DNA of 34,133 bases from Candidatus Didemnitutus sp. (GTDB lineage: Bacteria; Verrucomicrobiota; Verrucomicrobiia; Opitutales; Opitutaceae), in assembly GCA_030681265.1 (NCBI GenBank), contig JAUXXD010000138.1, forward strand, positions 1 to 34,133, written 5' to 3'. The stretch's first letter is position 1; every line of letters starts with the position of its first letter. A model generated the notes under the pieces. The model did not search any database. It was not told the DNA's origin and saw nothing but the letters and a program-made list of their open reading frames with translations. Below, piece after piece: positions 1 to 9,482 of the stretch. The position numbers and the translations under genes were made by a program.

Positions 1-1364
<1,364 letters not shown>

Positions 1365-1381
1365 GTGCCGCTCCCCGCGCG

Positions 1382-2182
1382 CTACGGCTGCGGCGCGAAC
1401 ACGCGCACGTAATCGACGCGCAGCTCCTGCGGAAATGTGGTCGTGTCATCCGGGTATTGCGGCCAGTAGCCGCCCACCGCGAGATTGAGGATGAGAAAAT
1501 GCGAGACGTCGTCATAAACCCACTCGCTGCCGGACGGCAGATCGGCGGGAGTGCGCACCGCATAAACGCGGCCATTGAGCGACCATTCGATCCGGCCCGG
1601 CGACCAGTCGATCGCATAGATGTGGTAACCGTCGGCGAGACTGGCGCCGTCGGGGAGCGTGGTCGATTTTGAAATTCCGTTCGGTCCCGAGTAGCCCGGT
1701 CCGTGCAGCGTCCCGTGTAATTTGTGCGGCTCGTGACCGACGACTTCCACGATGTCGATCTCACCGCATTGTGGCCAGCCGACGGTGGCAATGCGGTCGG
1801 CGAGCATCCAGAACGCCGGCCAGATGCCCTGCCCCTGCGGCAATTTCATCCGCGCCTCGATGCGACCATAGGTGACGCTGAATTTGCCCGACGTCTTGAT
1901 GCGCGCGGACGTGTAACCGCCGTCGGCTTTGCGCATGGCACGCAGCACGAGGGCCCTGCCGTTCACGGCGGCGGCGTCCGCCACGACGAACGAGTTTTCG
2001 CGGGTCGCCGTGTATTCCTGCAACTCGGCGTTGCCCCACCCATCAGCGCCCAAATCGTAGGTCCACTTGGCCGCGTCTGGGGCAGAGCCGAGGGGTTGGT
2101 CGAATTCATCCTGCCAGATCGGTGTGGCCGGCAGGGTGGAGCAGGAAAGCGTCATCATGAGCAAGAGAGCGGAGGTTTTCAT
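1382..2182 (-). CDS. Secreted glycoside hydrolase family 16 (endo-beta-1,3-glucanase/laminarinase-like)
   Basis: A 266-residue exported beta-glucanase. Residues 1-20 form a signal peptide (MKTS, hydrophobic LLLMM, then LPA before the mature domain). The GH16 signature EIDIVE lies at residues 141-146, giving E141 as nucleophile, D143 as helper and E146 as acid/base. Upstream WPAFWML is the usual aromatic strand. The length fits a single catalytic domain with no carbohydrate-binding module. I chose the ATG at 2182 because the signal peptide starts there; an in-frame start at 2239 would overlap GH30 and bury the signal peptide. It is the last gene of the leftward unit, 37 bases after GH30. GH16 covers laminarinase, lichenase, agarase and others; laminarinase is inferred from the GH30 and GH1 neighbours. 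Confidence 0.9.
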   Translation of the reverse strand: MKTSALLLMMTLSCSTLPATPIWQDEFDQPLGSAPDAAKWTYDLGADGWGNAELQEYTATRENSFVVADAAAVNGRALVLRAMRKADGGYTSARIKTSGKFSVTYGRIEARMKLPQGQGIWPAFWMLADRIATVGWPQCGEIDIVEVVGHEPHKLHGTLHGPGYSGPNGISKSTTLPDGASLADGYHIYAIDWSPGRIEWSLNGRVYAVRTPADLPSGSEWVYDDVSHFLILNLAVGGYWPQYPDDTTTFPQELRVDYVRVFAPQP

Positions 2183-2219
2183 CAGCGCAGTGGTGCAGCG
2201 GGGGAAGGGAAAGGCGCAG

Positions 2220-3644
2220 TCAGCGCAAGGCCGGTGCACCTACATAGGTTTGGATCGCATGCGCGGGAATCCGGCATGCGAGGGACGAATCGCCGGAGAT
2301 CAGGCTGAAGTCGATCGGCCCGGCGGTCTCATTGAGCACGACGGCGACGAGACTGCCGTCGGGATTGACAAAAGCCACCGACTGCAATTCGGCGGGACCG
2401 ACCTGCGAATCGAGGCAGCGCGCGCCGGGGCGCACGAAGCGGCTGAAATGGCCGATGTAGTAGAACGAATTCTGGTAGTGCACTTCGCCAGTCGCGGTAT
2501 CGACGAGCACGGGGGCGTCGCAGAAGTTGCCGACGTGGTTGGGGCCGCCGCGCGTATCGAGCACGATGTTCCAATCGATCCACCCGCACACCCAGTTGCG
2601 GAGATCGCCGATGATGTTGCGCGCGTAACGCTCGCCGCGGTCCCAGCGGCCGATCTTCGCGCCGCCTTCCACGCAGCCTTCGGTGAAGAGAATGTGTTTG
2701 TCGGGGTAGCGTTCGTGCACGCGCGACGACGCGGCGAAGTCTTCACTCACATACCAATGCAGGCCCAAGCCCCACAGATATTTCGCCGCTTCAGGATCAC
2801 CATACACGGCGTCGGCGCGCGCTTCCAGGCGGTCGCGGTTGTGGTCCCACGCCATCAGTTTCACGTCGGCGAGTCCGGCGCGATGCAGAGCCGGCCCGAG
2901 GTGGTCGCGGACAAAATCACGCTCCTCATCCGGCGTGTAGAGGCACGACTCCCACACTTGCTTTGCCTCGGGTTCGTTTTGCACGGTCAGGCCCCAGATC
3001 GGAATGCCCTCCTCCCGCAACATGTGTTGCACGAACTTCACGTAGAAGAGCGCCCACGACGGCCGATACTCGCCGCGCAATCCGCCGCCTTCGTCCATGC
3101 GGTTGTTGGTCTTCATCCACGCCGGCGGACTCCACGGCGACGCCACGAGTTTGAAATTCTCCGCGCCGGCAATCGCCCGTGCGTCGTGGAGCAACGGCAT
3201 GAGCCAGCGGCGCATCGGTTCGAGAGTGAAATTGCGCAAATCGTAGTCGCCCGGCGTGTCGTTGAGCGTCCAAATGTTCAGTGAAAAATCGCTGCTGTTG
3301 ATATGCGTGCGGGTGAGCGTGTAACCGAGACCGGTTTCCGCGTCGAAATAACGGCGGAGAATTTCTGCACGGCGCTCCGGCGGCAGTTGCGCGAGGACCC
3401 AGGCCGAGGATTCGGTCAAGGAACCGCCGAAGCCGACGATCTCCTGACGCGGCGCCTGCGGATTGAGCACGATGGTGGCTCCGCCGCTTGCGCCCGCGAG
3501 GGGAGCGGCGAGCGGCGTCAGCCGGTGTCCGTTGTCCCGGGCGGTTTCTACGACCGACCAAGTGCGAGCCGAGAGCGATGTGAGCATGAGGCAGGAGGTG
3601 AAGACCGTGCCGATGGCACCGTGAGTGAAAGCGCGCGCAGACAT
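2220..3644 (-). CDS. Secreted glycoside hydrolase family 30 (beta-1,6-glucanase or glucosylceramidase-like)
   Basis: A 474-residue protein with an N-terminal export signal (hydrophobic stretch about residues 10-24). GH30 landmarks are clear: GFGGSLTESSAW (71-82), SPWSPPAWMK (169-178), acid/base E224 in VQNEPE, HWYV (296-299) and nucleophile E322 in LFTEG. The C-terminal third is the beta-sandwich that accompanies the barrel in this family. The ATG at 3644 is preferred because a signal peptide follows; the frame stays open upstream only by overlapping the transporter gene. It begins 11 bases after the transporter stop codon, so the two are surely cotranscribed. Among GH30 activities, beta-1,6-glucanase fits best with a GH16 partner and would trim laminarin side branches. 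This choice is inference; beta-glucosidase or beta-xylosidase activity also exists in the family. Confidence 0.9.
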   Translation of the reverse strand: MSARAFTHGAIGTVFTSCLMLTSLSARTWSVVETARDNGHRLTPLAAPLAGASGGATIVLNPQAPRQEIVGFGGSLTESSAWVLAQLPPERRAEILRRYFDAETGLGYTLTRTHINSSDFSLNIWTLNDTPGDYDLRNFTLEPMRRWLMPLLHDARAIAGAENFKLVASPWSPPAWMKTNNRMDEGGGLRGEYRPSWALFYVKFVQHMLREEGIPIWGLTVQNEPEAKQVWESCLYTPDEERDFVRDHLGPALHRAGLADVKLMAWDHNRDRLEARADAVYGDPEAAKYLWGLGLHWYVSEDFAASSRVHERYPDKHILFTEGCVEGGAKIGRWDRGERYARNIIGDLRNWVCGWIDWNIVLDTRGGPNHVGNFCDAPVLVDTATGEVHYQNSFYYIGHFSRFVRPGARCLDSQVGPAELQSVAFVNPDGSLVAVVLNETAGPIDFSLISGDSSLACRIPAHAIQTYVGAPALR

Positions 3645-3655
3645 GGCGAAGAGCT

Positions 3656-5038
3656 TCAAGCGGTAGTAGGCTCCAGTTTGCGGGCCGCCAAATCCAACTC
3701 GATTTGCCGCACTTGCGGTTCGTCGAGCGGGTAGAAGAATATGGCGAGGCCGCTCAACAACGCGAAGACGGCCGGCAACAAACTGAAAAGCACCATGATG
3801 CCGCCGATGGCGGTCGGTGTTTGCGCTGTGTTGGCGACGAATCCGCAATACGCGAGCACCCAGCCCATCATCGCACTGCCGATGGCGAGGCCCATCTTTT
3901 GCGCGAAAACGGCGGCAGAAAACACGAGACCGGTCGTGCGGCGCTTGGTCTTCCACTCGCCGTAATCGGCGGTGTCGGCATACATCGACCAGACGATGGC
4001 GGGGGTCGGACCGACGAGGAAGGTGCCGATGATGTTGAGCACGTGCAGCAGCACGATGTTCTGCGGATCGACGAAGTAGAACGCGCCCATGGTGACCGCG
4101 TTGGCGGCGGTGAGGGCGATCATCAGCAAGCGGCGCGAAAAGAATTTCGTGAACAGTTTGGTCGACAGCGCGCCGCCAATGAACGCGAGCGTGCCGAGCA
4201 TGGCGAAGAGCGAGAATTTCGCCTCATCGCCGACGCAGTATTTGAAATAGTAGATGCCCGCGCCGTTGCGCACACCGACGTTGGTGAGCGTGAGAAACGC
4301 CGCGACGAAGAGCACGAGCCACGGACGGTTGGCGAGGAGTCCGAGAAAATCCTTCTTGAGCGACGCATCCTGCTGCGGCGGCGGTTGCACGCGCTCCTGC
4401 GTCTGCGAAAACGTATAGAGGAACAGCGCGACGGACACGACGGCGAAGATTGCCATGGTGTAGCGGAAGCCGTCGGCGGGATTGTCGCCGCCGAGAAAAT
4501 CCTTCAGCGGTAGCGTGAATCCGCCGATGAGAAAGGCGGCGGCAAAGGCGCAAACAAAGCGGTAAGTGGAGAGCGAGGTGCGGTCCTCGGAGGACGGCGA
4601 CATGACCCCCATCAGCGCGGAATACGGAATATTCACGACGGTGTAGGCCAACCACATCAGCGAATAAGTGACGTAGGCGTAGATCAGTTTGCCGGAGTCG
4701 CCGAGATCCGGATTGGCGAACATCAGGTAGCCAAGCAACCCGTAGGGAACCGCGCCCCAGAGAATCCAGGGACGAAATTTACCCCAGCGCGTGTTGGTGC
4801 GATCAGCGAGGATGCCCATCAGCGGATCGGTCACGGCGTCGAGCACACGTGTGAAGAGCATCATCGTGCCCACGGCGACGGCCGGGATACCGAACACATC
4901 GGTATAGTAGTAGAACAGGAAAAGGTTGAACGCTTGGAAAAAGAAATTCGAAGCCGTATCGCCTAAGCCATAGGCGAATTTTTCCCGAAAAGACAGCCGA
5001 GGGGTTGGAGTGGACAAGGGGTGGCGGGGTTGGAGCAA
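3656..5038 (-). CDS. GPH-family sugar:cation symporter (MFS, MelB-like)
   Basis: About 460 residues with roughly twelve hydrophobic helices. The N-terminal FREKFAYGLGDTASNF and the loop DPLMGILADRTNTRWGKFRPW are the hallmark of the glycoside-pentoside-hexuronide:cation symporters, which carry sugars across the inner membrane driven by Na+ or H+. It follows the TonB receptor by 125 bases and precedes GH30 by 11. It would import the di- or oligosaccharides released in the periplasm for the cytoplasmic GH1 enzyme. The start is uncertain: no ATG is available before the first helices, and the proposed start is TTG at 5038, with another in-frame TTG seven codons on. No ribosome-binding motif helps to decide. 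The family is certain; the substrate is inferred from neighbours. Confidence 0.9.
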   Translation of the reverse strand: MLQPRHPLSTPTPRLSFREKFAYGLGDTASNFFFQAFNLFLFYYYTDVFGIPAVAVGTMMLFTRVLDAVTDPLMGILADRTNTRWGKFRPWILWGAVPYGLLGYLMFANPDLGDSGKLIYAYVTYSLMWLAYTVVNIPYSALMGVMSPSSEDRTSLSTYRFVCAFAAAFLIGGFTLPLKDFLGGDNPADGFRYTMAIFAVVSVALFLYTFSQTQERVQPPPQQDASLKKDFLGLLANRPWLVLFVAAFLTLTNVGVRNGAGIYYFKYCVGDEAKFSLFAMLGTLAFIGGALSTKLFTKFFSRRLLMIALTAANAVTMGAFYFVDPQNIVLLHVLNIIGTFLVGPTPAIVWSMYADTADYGEWKTKRRTTGLVFSAAVFAQKMGLAIGSAMMGWVLAYCGFVANTAQTPTAIGGIMVLFSLLPAVFALLSGLAIFFYPLDEPQVRQIELDLAARKLEPTTA

Positions 5039-5098
5039 AGCAGCGGCGGAGCGGCGAAGGAGCGAGCGCTCGCCTCAAACCGCGGAAAAAACAACCGA

Positions 5099-5140
5099 CC
5101 AAAAAGGTGTCCGCCCGGCCGCGAAAACGGACGCGGGCGG
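5099..5140 (-). terminator. Hairpin plus T-run between receptor and transporter genes
   Basis: Arms CCGCCCG (5111-5117) and CGGGCGG (5134-5140) pair perfectly. Read leftward, they are followed by ACACC and then five T (5105-5101). The structure lies 23 bases after the receptor stop, inside the putative operon. It could partially terminate transcription, so that the receptor is made in excess over the downstream genes, or protect the receptor mRNA's 3' end. The 16-base loop makes it weaker than a classic terminator. Confidence 0.45.
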
Positions 5141-5163
5141 CACCGTGAATCCATCAACAATGG

Positions 5164-8076
5164 TCAGAACGTGTAACCAAACTCAAGGCGCACGCTGCGG
5201 CCCGGAGCGTAGATAAGACCGTAGAGATCTTTGTCATTCATCACATTGTTGACGTTCAGTTGCAGGTAGGCGTCGTTATCGCGCACCTTGAACGGATAGC
5301 GGGCCATCAGGTCGAGGTTTAGTCGTGGCTTGTGTTTGAGGACGATGAGCTGGCCGACGGCGTTGGTTTGCTTCTGGCCGGCGACCGTGATGCCGGAGAA
5401 GTATTCGCGCTCGGATTCCCACTGACCGCCGAGGCCGAGTTCAAGACCTTTGAGGCGATCGCCGGAAGTGAAGCGATAATTGGCCCACGCGCTCACGGAA
5501 TGCGCCGGTGTGTCATCGCGACTTTGCCCGGCGCCCCAACCGATACCGGTCCAGGTGGAGGTGTCGCTCGGGTCGGTGTAAACTTCGTTCAACTTGTAGC
5601 CGGTGAGGCCCCAGTTGCCATCAGGGAAATACCAGACGGCCCAGCGGTTTTGCGGGTGCGGGTATTTGATGAACTTGCCGGGGTTGGTGATGACGCGCTT
5701 CGTGTGCGCGTAGGAGAGCATGAGTTGGAAGTTGTCGGTCGGGCTGAAGAGAATCTGCGCATCCCAGCCGTCGGATTCGTCCTGCTGTTGCACGTAGGAT
5801 TGATAACCGTTGCCGTCACCGCGATCTTCCCAACCGTTATTGGTGTTGGCGTCGGTGATGTAGAGCCAGCCCGGCCAGCCGGGGTTGGTGCTCTGGGTGA
5901 GCGCAAACACGCGGTCGAGGTAGGCGGCACCGGTCGGAGCGGAAGCATTGACATACCAGCTACCCGCGAGCTGGTAAATCGCGCCGGCGGTGACACCGGC
6001 ATTCCATTGGGGGAGTGCGGCGTCGGCGGCCCCGTTGCCACCGTTGCTGCCACCGGGGACGCTGCTCGGGCTGAAGTTGGCGACGTTGTAGGTAATGGGA
6101 CGCGCCGGATTAAAGGTTCCTTTCAAAGTGGGCATCCACCATTGGCCGAAGGGCACGCCCGAGCGTTCGATTTTGAATTTGCTAATCGTGCCGGAGAGAC
6201 GGCCCTCCATCAGGTCGATTTTGATGCCGATTTCCTTGCTCTCGGCGATAGTCGCGCCGAGGGGATTACCCGCGGCGTCGCGCAGGCCGCCAAAGTTGGG
6301 CTGCACGCCGCCGGCGCGCAGGGCGTAGATGCTGACTTGCGGCAGCACTTTCACCATCGCGCCGATCTGGTCGGTCGTTTCGCTCTGGGTCGGGCGCTGG
6401 ACGGAGCTGGTGCTCGCCGCCGGGTGGAAGGTGGCGGAGTTAACGCTGTTGTCGTTCTTGTCGCGGCGAAGACCGCCGACGATGATAAGGCGCTCGTCGA
6501 AGAACTTGCCTTGATACACCGCGTAGTCGCCGATGTTTTCCGCGCTGGTCAAGGTGCGGTTGATGGCGACCATGGCTGCGTCAGCGGCACCGTTGCCCTG
6601 CTTGCCGAAGCGAATGTAGCTGGTGTCGGTCGGGTTCTTGTAATTGAAGGTGTTGTTGGCGGTGCGGGAGAAGGCGACGGTGCTGTCGGCCTTTTCAATT
6701 GAGCGGCCGAAGAGAAAACTGTTGTCGATCGCCATCCACTTGCTGTTTTCGAAGAGTTTCACGCCGTAGTTCAACTCGAAGCGGAACTGGTCGCGGGTGT
6801 TCTTTTCGTGTGTATCGCTCCAGAGGTATTCAAAAATCGTGTTCGGCGTCTGGCCGAGCGCGTATTCGCTGTGGCCGTTGGCAACGTCGATCGGGAGCAC
6901 GGTGATGGTGCCGCGGAGGCCGGCGGGGCCGACGTTCTGGCGCATCGAGCCGTTCACATCGCGGGAGTCGAAGGTGACGTTGGAGCGGTTATAGCCAGCC
7001 AGAAGGTTCAGGCTGGGCATGATCTCCTGGGTGACTTGGAAGCGCAGGTTTGATTGCTCGGAGTCGCGGTAGGTGTCGGGACCGGACCAGCGGAAGGTGC
7101 GGTTGTCTTTGCCGGCGAATTGCACGAAGCCGGAGCTTTGCAGACGGTCGGCTTGGCCAACGCCATCGATATCGGAGCGCGCGCGCACGCTTTGGAAACC
7201 GATGCCGGAGAGATTTTGTTGCCCGAGCTCGAGGTCGAGGACGACTTCGGTCTTGGGGGTGGGCTGGAAGGTGAAGCTGGGGGAAACAAACCAGTGGTTC
7301 TCTTGGAAGAGTTCGGTGTGGTCGCGGTGATCCTGCCAAGCGCCGCTGACACGGAAGCCGACTTTGCCGGAATCGCCGAGCGGGCCGGTGGTGTCGAACC
7401 ATCCGCGCATGAATTCATTGGTGCCGACCACGAAGCCCGCCTCCGTGACGGACTTCTTCATGTTCGCTTCCTTGGGCAGGTAATTGACGATGCCACCGAA
7501 GTTGCCGATGCCGTAGAGCAGCGCGGCAGGGCCGCGAATGACTTCGACGCGGCCGATATTGACGGAATCGGTCGCGCTCTGACGGCGGTAGCCGTCGCGC
7601 AGGACGACATCGGTGATGTAGCCGCGGATCTTGAAGGTGGATTGCGTCTTGTTGGCCGTGGCGCCCTCGGGATTGTGCACGCCACCCGCTCCGTGGAAGG
7701 TGTTGGAGCCTTGGTCATTTTGTGACTGCAGGATGATGCCCGAGCTGTAACGCAGCGATTGGCGCAAATCGTCCGAACCTGTGTCGCGGATGAACGCTTC
7801 GGTGATGACTTCGATCGGCATCGGCAGGTCCTTGATCGCCGTGTCGAGGCGAGTGCCGGAAATCGTGTTGGTGGCACGATAGCCTTTGTCCTGTGTCGTG
7901 GTAACTTTAAAGGGCGACAAGACCACGGTCTCGGAGGATTCGGCTGCGCTTGTCGTGGAATCGGGGGTTTCCTCTTTGGCAGTTGCCTGCGCCAAGGCTG
8001 ACGACGGCCAGCTCGTCAGGCCAAACGCGCAGACCAAAAATCCCGTGCCGAGCACGGAACGGAGTTTTGTGTTCAT
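5164..8076 (-). CDS. TonB-dependent outer-membrane receptor, probably for beta-glucan oligosaccharides
   Basis: A 970-residue outer-membrane transporter. Residues 1-30 form a signal peptide ending ALAQA. ETVVLSPFKV near residue 50 is the probable TonB-interacting stretch. The plug domain runs about 70-200 and contains LPMPIEVIT, FKIRGY and the conserved VEVIRGPAALLYGIGNFGGIVNY. The rest is a 22-strand barrel ending in aromatic SVRLEFGYTF, with a terminal Phe as expected for outer-membrane insertion. There is no carboxypeptidase-like N-terminal extension and no SusD gene, so this is not a Bacteroidetes SusC/D pair. It heads a leftward unit with a sugar symporter, GH30 and GH16. By sequence alone such receptors are often labelled siderophore receptors; the neighbours argue for a glucan ligand. 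Start ATG 8076; a TTGACA promoter lies about 120 bases upstream. Confidence 0.93.
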   Translation of the reverse strand: MNTKLRSVLGTGFLVCAFGLTSWPSSALAQATAKEETPDSTTSAAESSETVVLSPFKVTTTQDKGYRATNTISGTRLDTAIKDLPMPIEVITEAFIRDTGSDDLRQSLRYSSGIILQSQNDQGSNTFHGAGGVHNPEGATANKTQSTFKIRGYITDVVLRDGYRRQSATDSVNIGRVEVIRGPAALLYGIGNFGGIVNYLPKEANMKKSVTEAGFVVGTNEFMRGWFDTTGPLGDSGKVGFRVSGAWQDHRDHTELFQENHWFVSPSFTFQPTPKTEVVLDLELGQQNLSGIGFQSVRARSDIDGVGQADRLQSSGFVQFAGKDNRTFRWSGPDTYRDSEQSNLRFQVTQEIMPSLNLLAGYNRSNVTFDSRDVNGSMRQNVGPAGLRGTITVLPIDVANGHSEYALGQTPNTIFEYLWSDTHEKNTRDQFRFELNYGVKLFENSKWMAIDNSFLFGRSIEKADSTVAFSRTANNTFNYKNPTDTSYIRFGKQGNGAADAAMVAINRTLTSAENIGDYAVYQGKFFDERLIIVGGLRRDKNDNSVNSATFHPAASTSSVQRPTQSETTDQIGAMVKVLPQVSIYALRAGGVQPNFGGLRDAAGNPLGATIAESKEIGIKIDLMEGRLSGTISKFKIERSGVPFGQWWMPTLKGTFNPARPITYNVANFSPSSVPGGSNGGNGAADAALPQWNAGVTAGAIYQLAGSWYVNASAPTGAAYLDRVFALTQSTNPGWPGWLYITDANTNNGWEDRGDGNGYQSYVQQQDESDGWDAQILFSPTDNFQLMLSYAHTKRVITNPGKFIKYPHPQNRWAVWYFPDGNWGLTGYKLNEVYTDPSDTSTWTGIGWGAGQSRDDTPAHSVSAWANYRFTSGDRLKGLELGLGGQWESEREYFSGITVAGQKQTNAVGQLIVLKHKPRLNLDLMARYPFKVRDNDAYLQLNVNNVMNDKDLYGLIYAPGRSVRLEFGYTF

Positions 8077-8196
8077 AGTAGGTGTTGGGTTGGGTATTCC
8101 ATGGCCGCCGGGGGACTCTGTCGAGGATCAGGACGCATGGGATTGGTTTTTAGGGGGGGAATTGCCGGCCAGCCGCTTCGGCTTGGTGACGGCGAA

Positions 8197-8226
8197 ATTC
8201 GAGCAATATGTGCAGCGCTCTGTCAA
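8197..8226 (-). promoter_or_regulatory. Sigma70-type promoter of the TonB receptor operon
   Basis: Read leftward, a perfect TTGACA (8226-8221) is followed after 18 bases by TCGAAT (8202-8197, 4 of 6 consensus). Transcription would start near 8190, giving a leader of about 115 nt before the receptor ATG. A TGCACAT copy of the putative operator half-site lies within the spacer. Confidence 0.55.
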
Positions 8227-8232
8227 CTTTTT

Positions 8233-8267
8233 GGTGCATTTGAGTGTGCATAAACTTTAACATGCAC
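8233..8267. promoter_or_regulatory. Putative operator cluster 1 (GTGCAT half-sites)
   Basis: GTGCAT occurs at 8234-8239 and 8246-8251, with its inverse ATGCAC at 8262-8267. The last two form a perfect inverted repeat with a 10-base spacer. The cluster lies immediately upstream of the receptor -35 box. It is a candidate binding site for the adjacent LacI-family regulator. Confidence 0.5.
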
Positions 8268-8337
8268 TTGTTATTTGTTATTACCTTATTCTTTATTTAT
8301 TTAGGTAATTTATTAGCTCGTTAAAAAATCACTCAAT

Positions 8338-8362
8338 TGCACTTTTAATTAATTTTAGTGCA
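8338..8362. promoter_or_regulatory. Putative operator 2 (TGCACT/AGTGCA inverted repeat)
   Basis: TGCACT (8338-8343) and AGTGCA (8357-8362) form a perfect inverted repeat with a 13-base AT-only spacer. It uses the same half-site as cluster 1 and sits 60-84 bases before the LacI ATG, where it could control the regulator-GH1 transcript. Confidence 0.45.
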
Positions 8363-8421
8363 TTTATTTTAATCCTTGAATTACCGTAAGTGTGTGCTAC
8401 CGAATACCACGCATTCCACCG

Positions 8422-9474
8422 ATGGCTTCCGTCAACCAAGAGCTCATTGCGCAAAAATTGCAGATTTCGCGCACGACTGTGTCCCGCAGCCTGGCGAATC
8501 ACCCCGCGATTAGCGCCGAGACGCGCGCACGGGTGCTCGCAGCTGCGGAGGAATTGGGTTACCGCATGTCCCCCGGGCGGGCGACGCGCCGCAGCAAATC
8601 CTCCCGTTCCTTCACCATCGGCGTCCTCGTCGGCATCCCAGTGGAGAATGTCACGATGGCCACCTTCCCCTTCATCCTGAAAGGCATCCGCGACCGTGCG
8701 GAAATCGAACGCGTGTCGGTGGATATTTCCTATCAGGCACCGGGCGATTTCAACTCCGAGGCCAATCGCGAGGCAAGCATCCGGCAAATCCGCGCCAACG
8801 ACTGGCGTGGAGCCATTTTGATCTACCCATTCCCCGAACTCGCCTTGGACATGATCTCCCGCCGCGTCTCCACGGTTTCGGTGCTAGAAAGCTACAACCA
8901 TCCCGGCATCGACATCATCGACACCGACGATGCCTCGGGCGTGCTCGATCTTGTTCTGCGCCTCTCGCAAGCCGGACACCAACGCATCGGCTTTCTCTCG
9001 TGGGATTATCCGGTCGGCGGCCATTGGGTCGCGCGACGCTTTAGCGGCTACGTAGAGGCCCTCTATTACCAAGGACTTGAATTCCGCCCGGAATGGGTGC
9101 TCAACGTCCACAAAGCCGAAACGCGTCTCTCTCCCGAGGAAGTAACCTCCGCCGTGGTGCGCATCATGGAGCGTGACCGGGTCACTGCGTGGGTCTGCGC
9201 CGCCGACCACCAAGCCTATCCCCTGATCAAAGACCTGCGACTCCGCGGCGTGCAGGTGCCGGCGCAGTGCTCCATCACGGGTTTCGACGGCCTTGAGCCA
9301 CCACCCGGTTTACCCCGCGCCACCTCCATGCGCGTGCCGCACGAGCACATCGGCTCCTCCGCGCTCACCCGGCTCATTAGTCGCATCCAACACCCCACCT
9401 CTCCCCGCCGCAAAATCTACGTCGAAGGCGAGCTGGTTGACGGGGAAACGATCGCCCCACCCACCCACTCCTGA
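8422..9474 (+). CDS. LacI-family transcriptional regulator of the glucan locus
   Basis: A 350-residue repressor/activator. The N-terminal HTH (about residues 5-25, LIAQKLQISRTTVSRSL, then NHPAIS and TRARVLAAAEELGYR) is the LacI DNA-binding head with hinge helix. From about residue 65 a periplasmic-binding-protein-like domain binds the effector (IGVLVGI; later DDASGVLD, GHQRIGFLSWD, and STITGFDG-like SITGFDGLE). The ATG at 8422 is preferred over GTG at 8392 because the HTH begins directly after it. It is divergent from the receptor operon and 8 bases ahead of GH1, the classic arrangement of a local sugar regulator. The effector is probably a glucose-containing oligosaccharide, which is inference. 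Confidence 0.93.
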   Translation: MASVNQELIAQKLQISRTTVSRSLANHPAISAETRARVLAAAEELGYRMSPGRATRRSKSSRSFTIGVLVGIPVENVTMATFPFILKGIRDRAEIERVSVDISYQAPGDFNSEANREASIRQIRANDWRGAILIYPFPELALDMISRRVSTVSVLESYNHPGIDIIDTDDASGVLDLVLRLSQAGHQRIGFLSWDYPVGGHWVARRFSGYVEALYYQGLEFRPEWVLNVHKAETRLSPEEVTSAVVRIMERDRVTAWVCAADHQAYPLIKDLRLRGVQVPAQCSITGFDGLEPPPGLPRATSMRVPHEHIGSSALTRLISRIQHPTSPRRKIYVEGELVDGETIAPPTHS

Positions 9475-9482
9475 TTCCGCCC

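Larger units (their letters stand above)
8077..8421. promoter_or_regulatory. Divergent control region between receptor operon and LacI-GH1 operon
   Basis: This 345-base region holds no gene. Bases about 8220-8390 are strikingly AT-rich against GC-rich surroundings. It contains the receptor promoter, repeated GTGCA half-sites and a further inverted repeat, ATTACCT (8280-8286) with AGGTAAT (8303-8309). The side facing the LacI gene has many AT-rich -10-like hexamers but no convincing -35, so the rightward promoter cannot be placed exactly. A GTG at 8392 in frame with LacI would shorten the region by 30 bases. Confidence 0.75.

Noticed and set aside
2067-3284. 405-codon open frame antisense to GH30
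   Set aside because: Shadow of the GH30 gene, which has both catalytic Glu motifs; no export or domain signal in the antisense frame.
5164-8076. Siderophore receptor with iron-uptake role
   Set aside because: Sequence alone would allow it, but it heads a unit with sugar symporter, GH30 and GH16 beside a LacI regulator; no iron-related gene or Fur-like box is visible.
8280-8309. ATTACCT/AGGTAAT inverted repeat as a terminator
   Set aside because: It is AT-rich, lies upstream of both operons and has no gene to terminate; left as part of the control region only.
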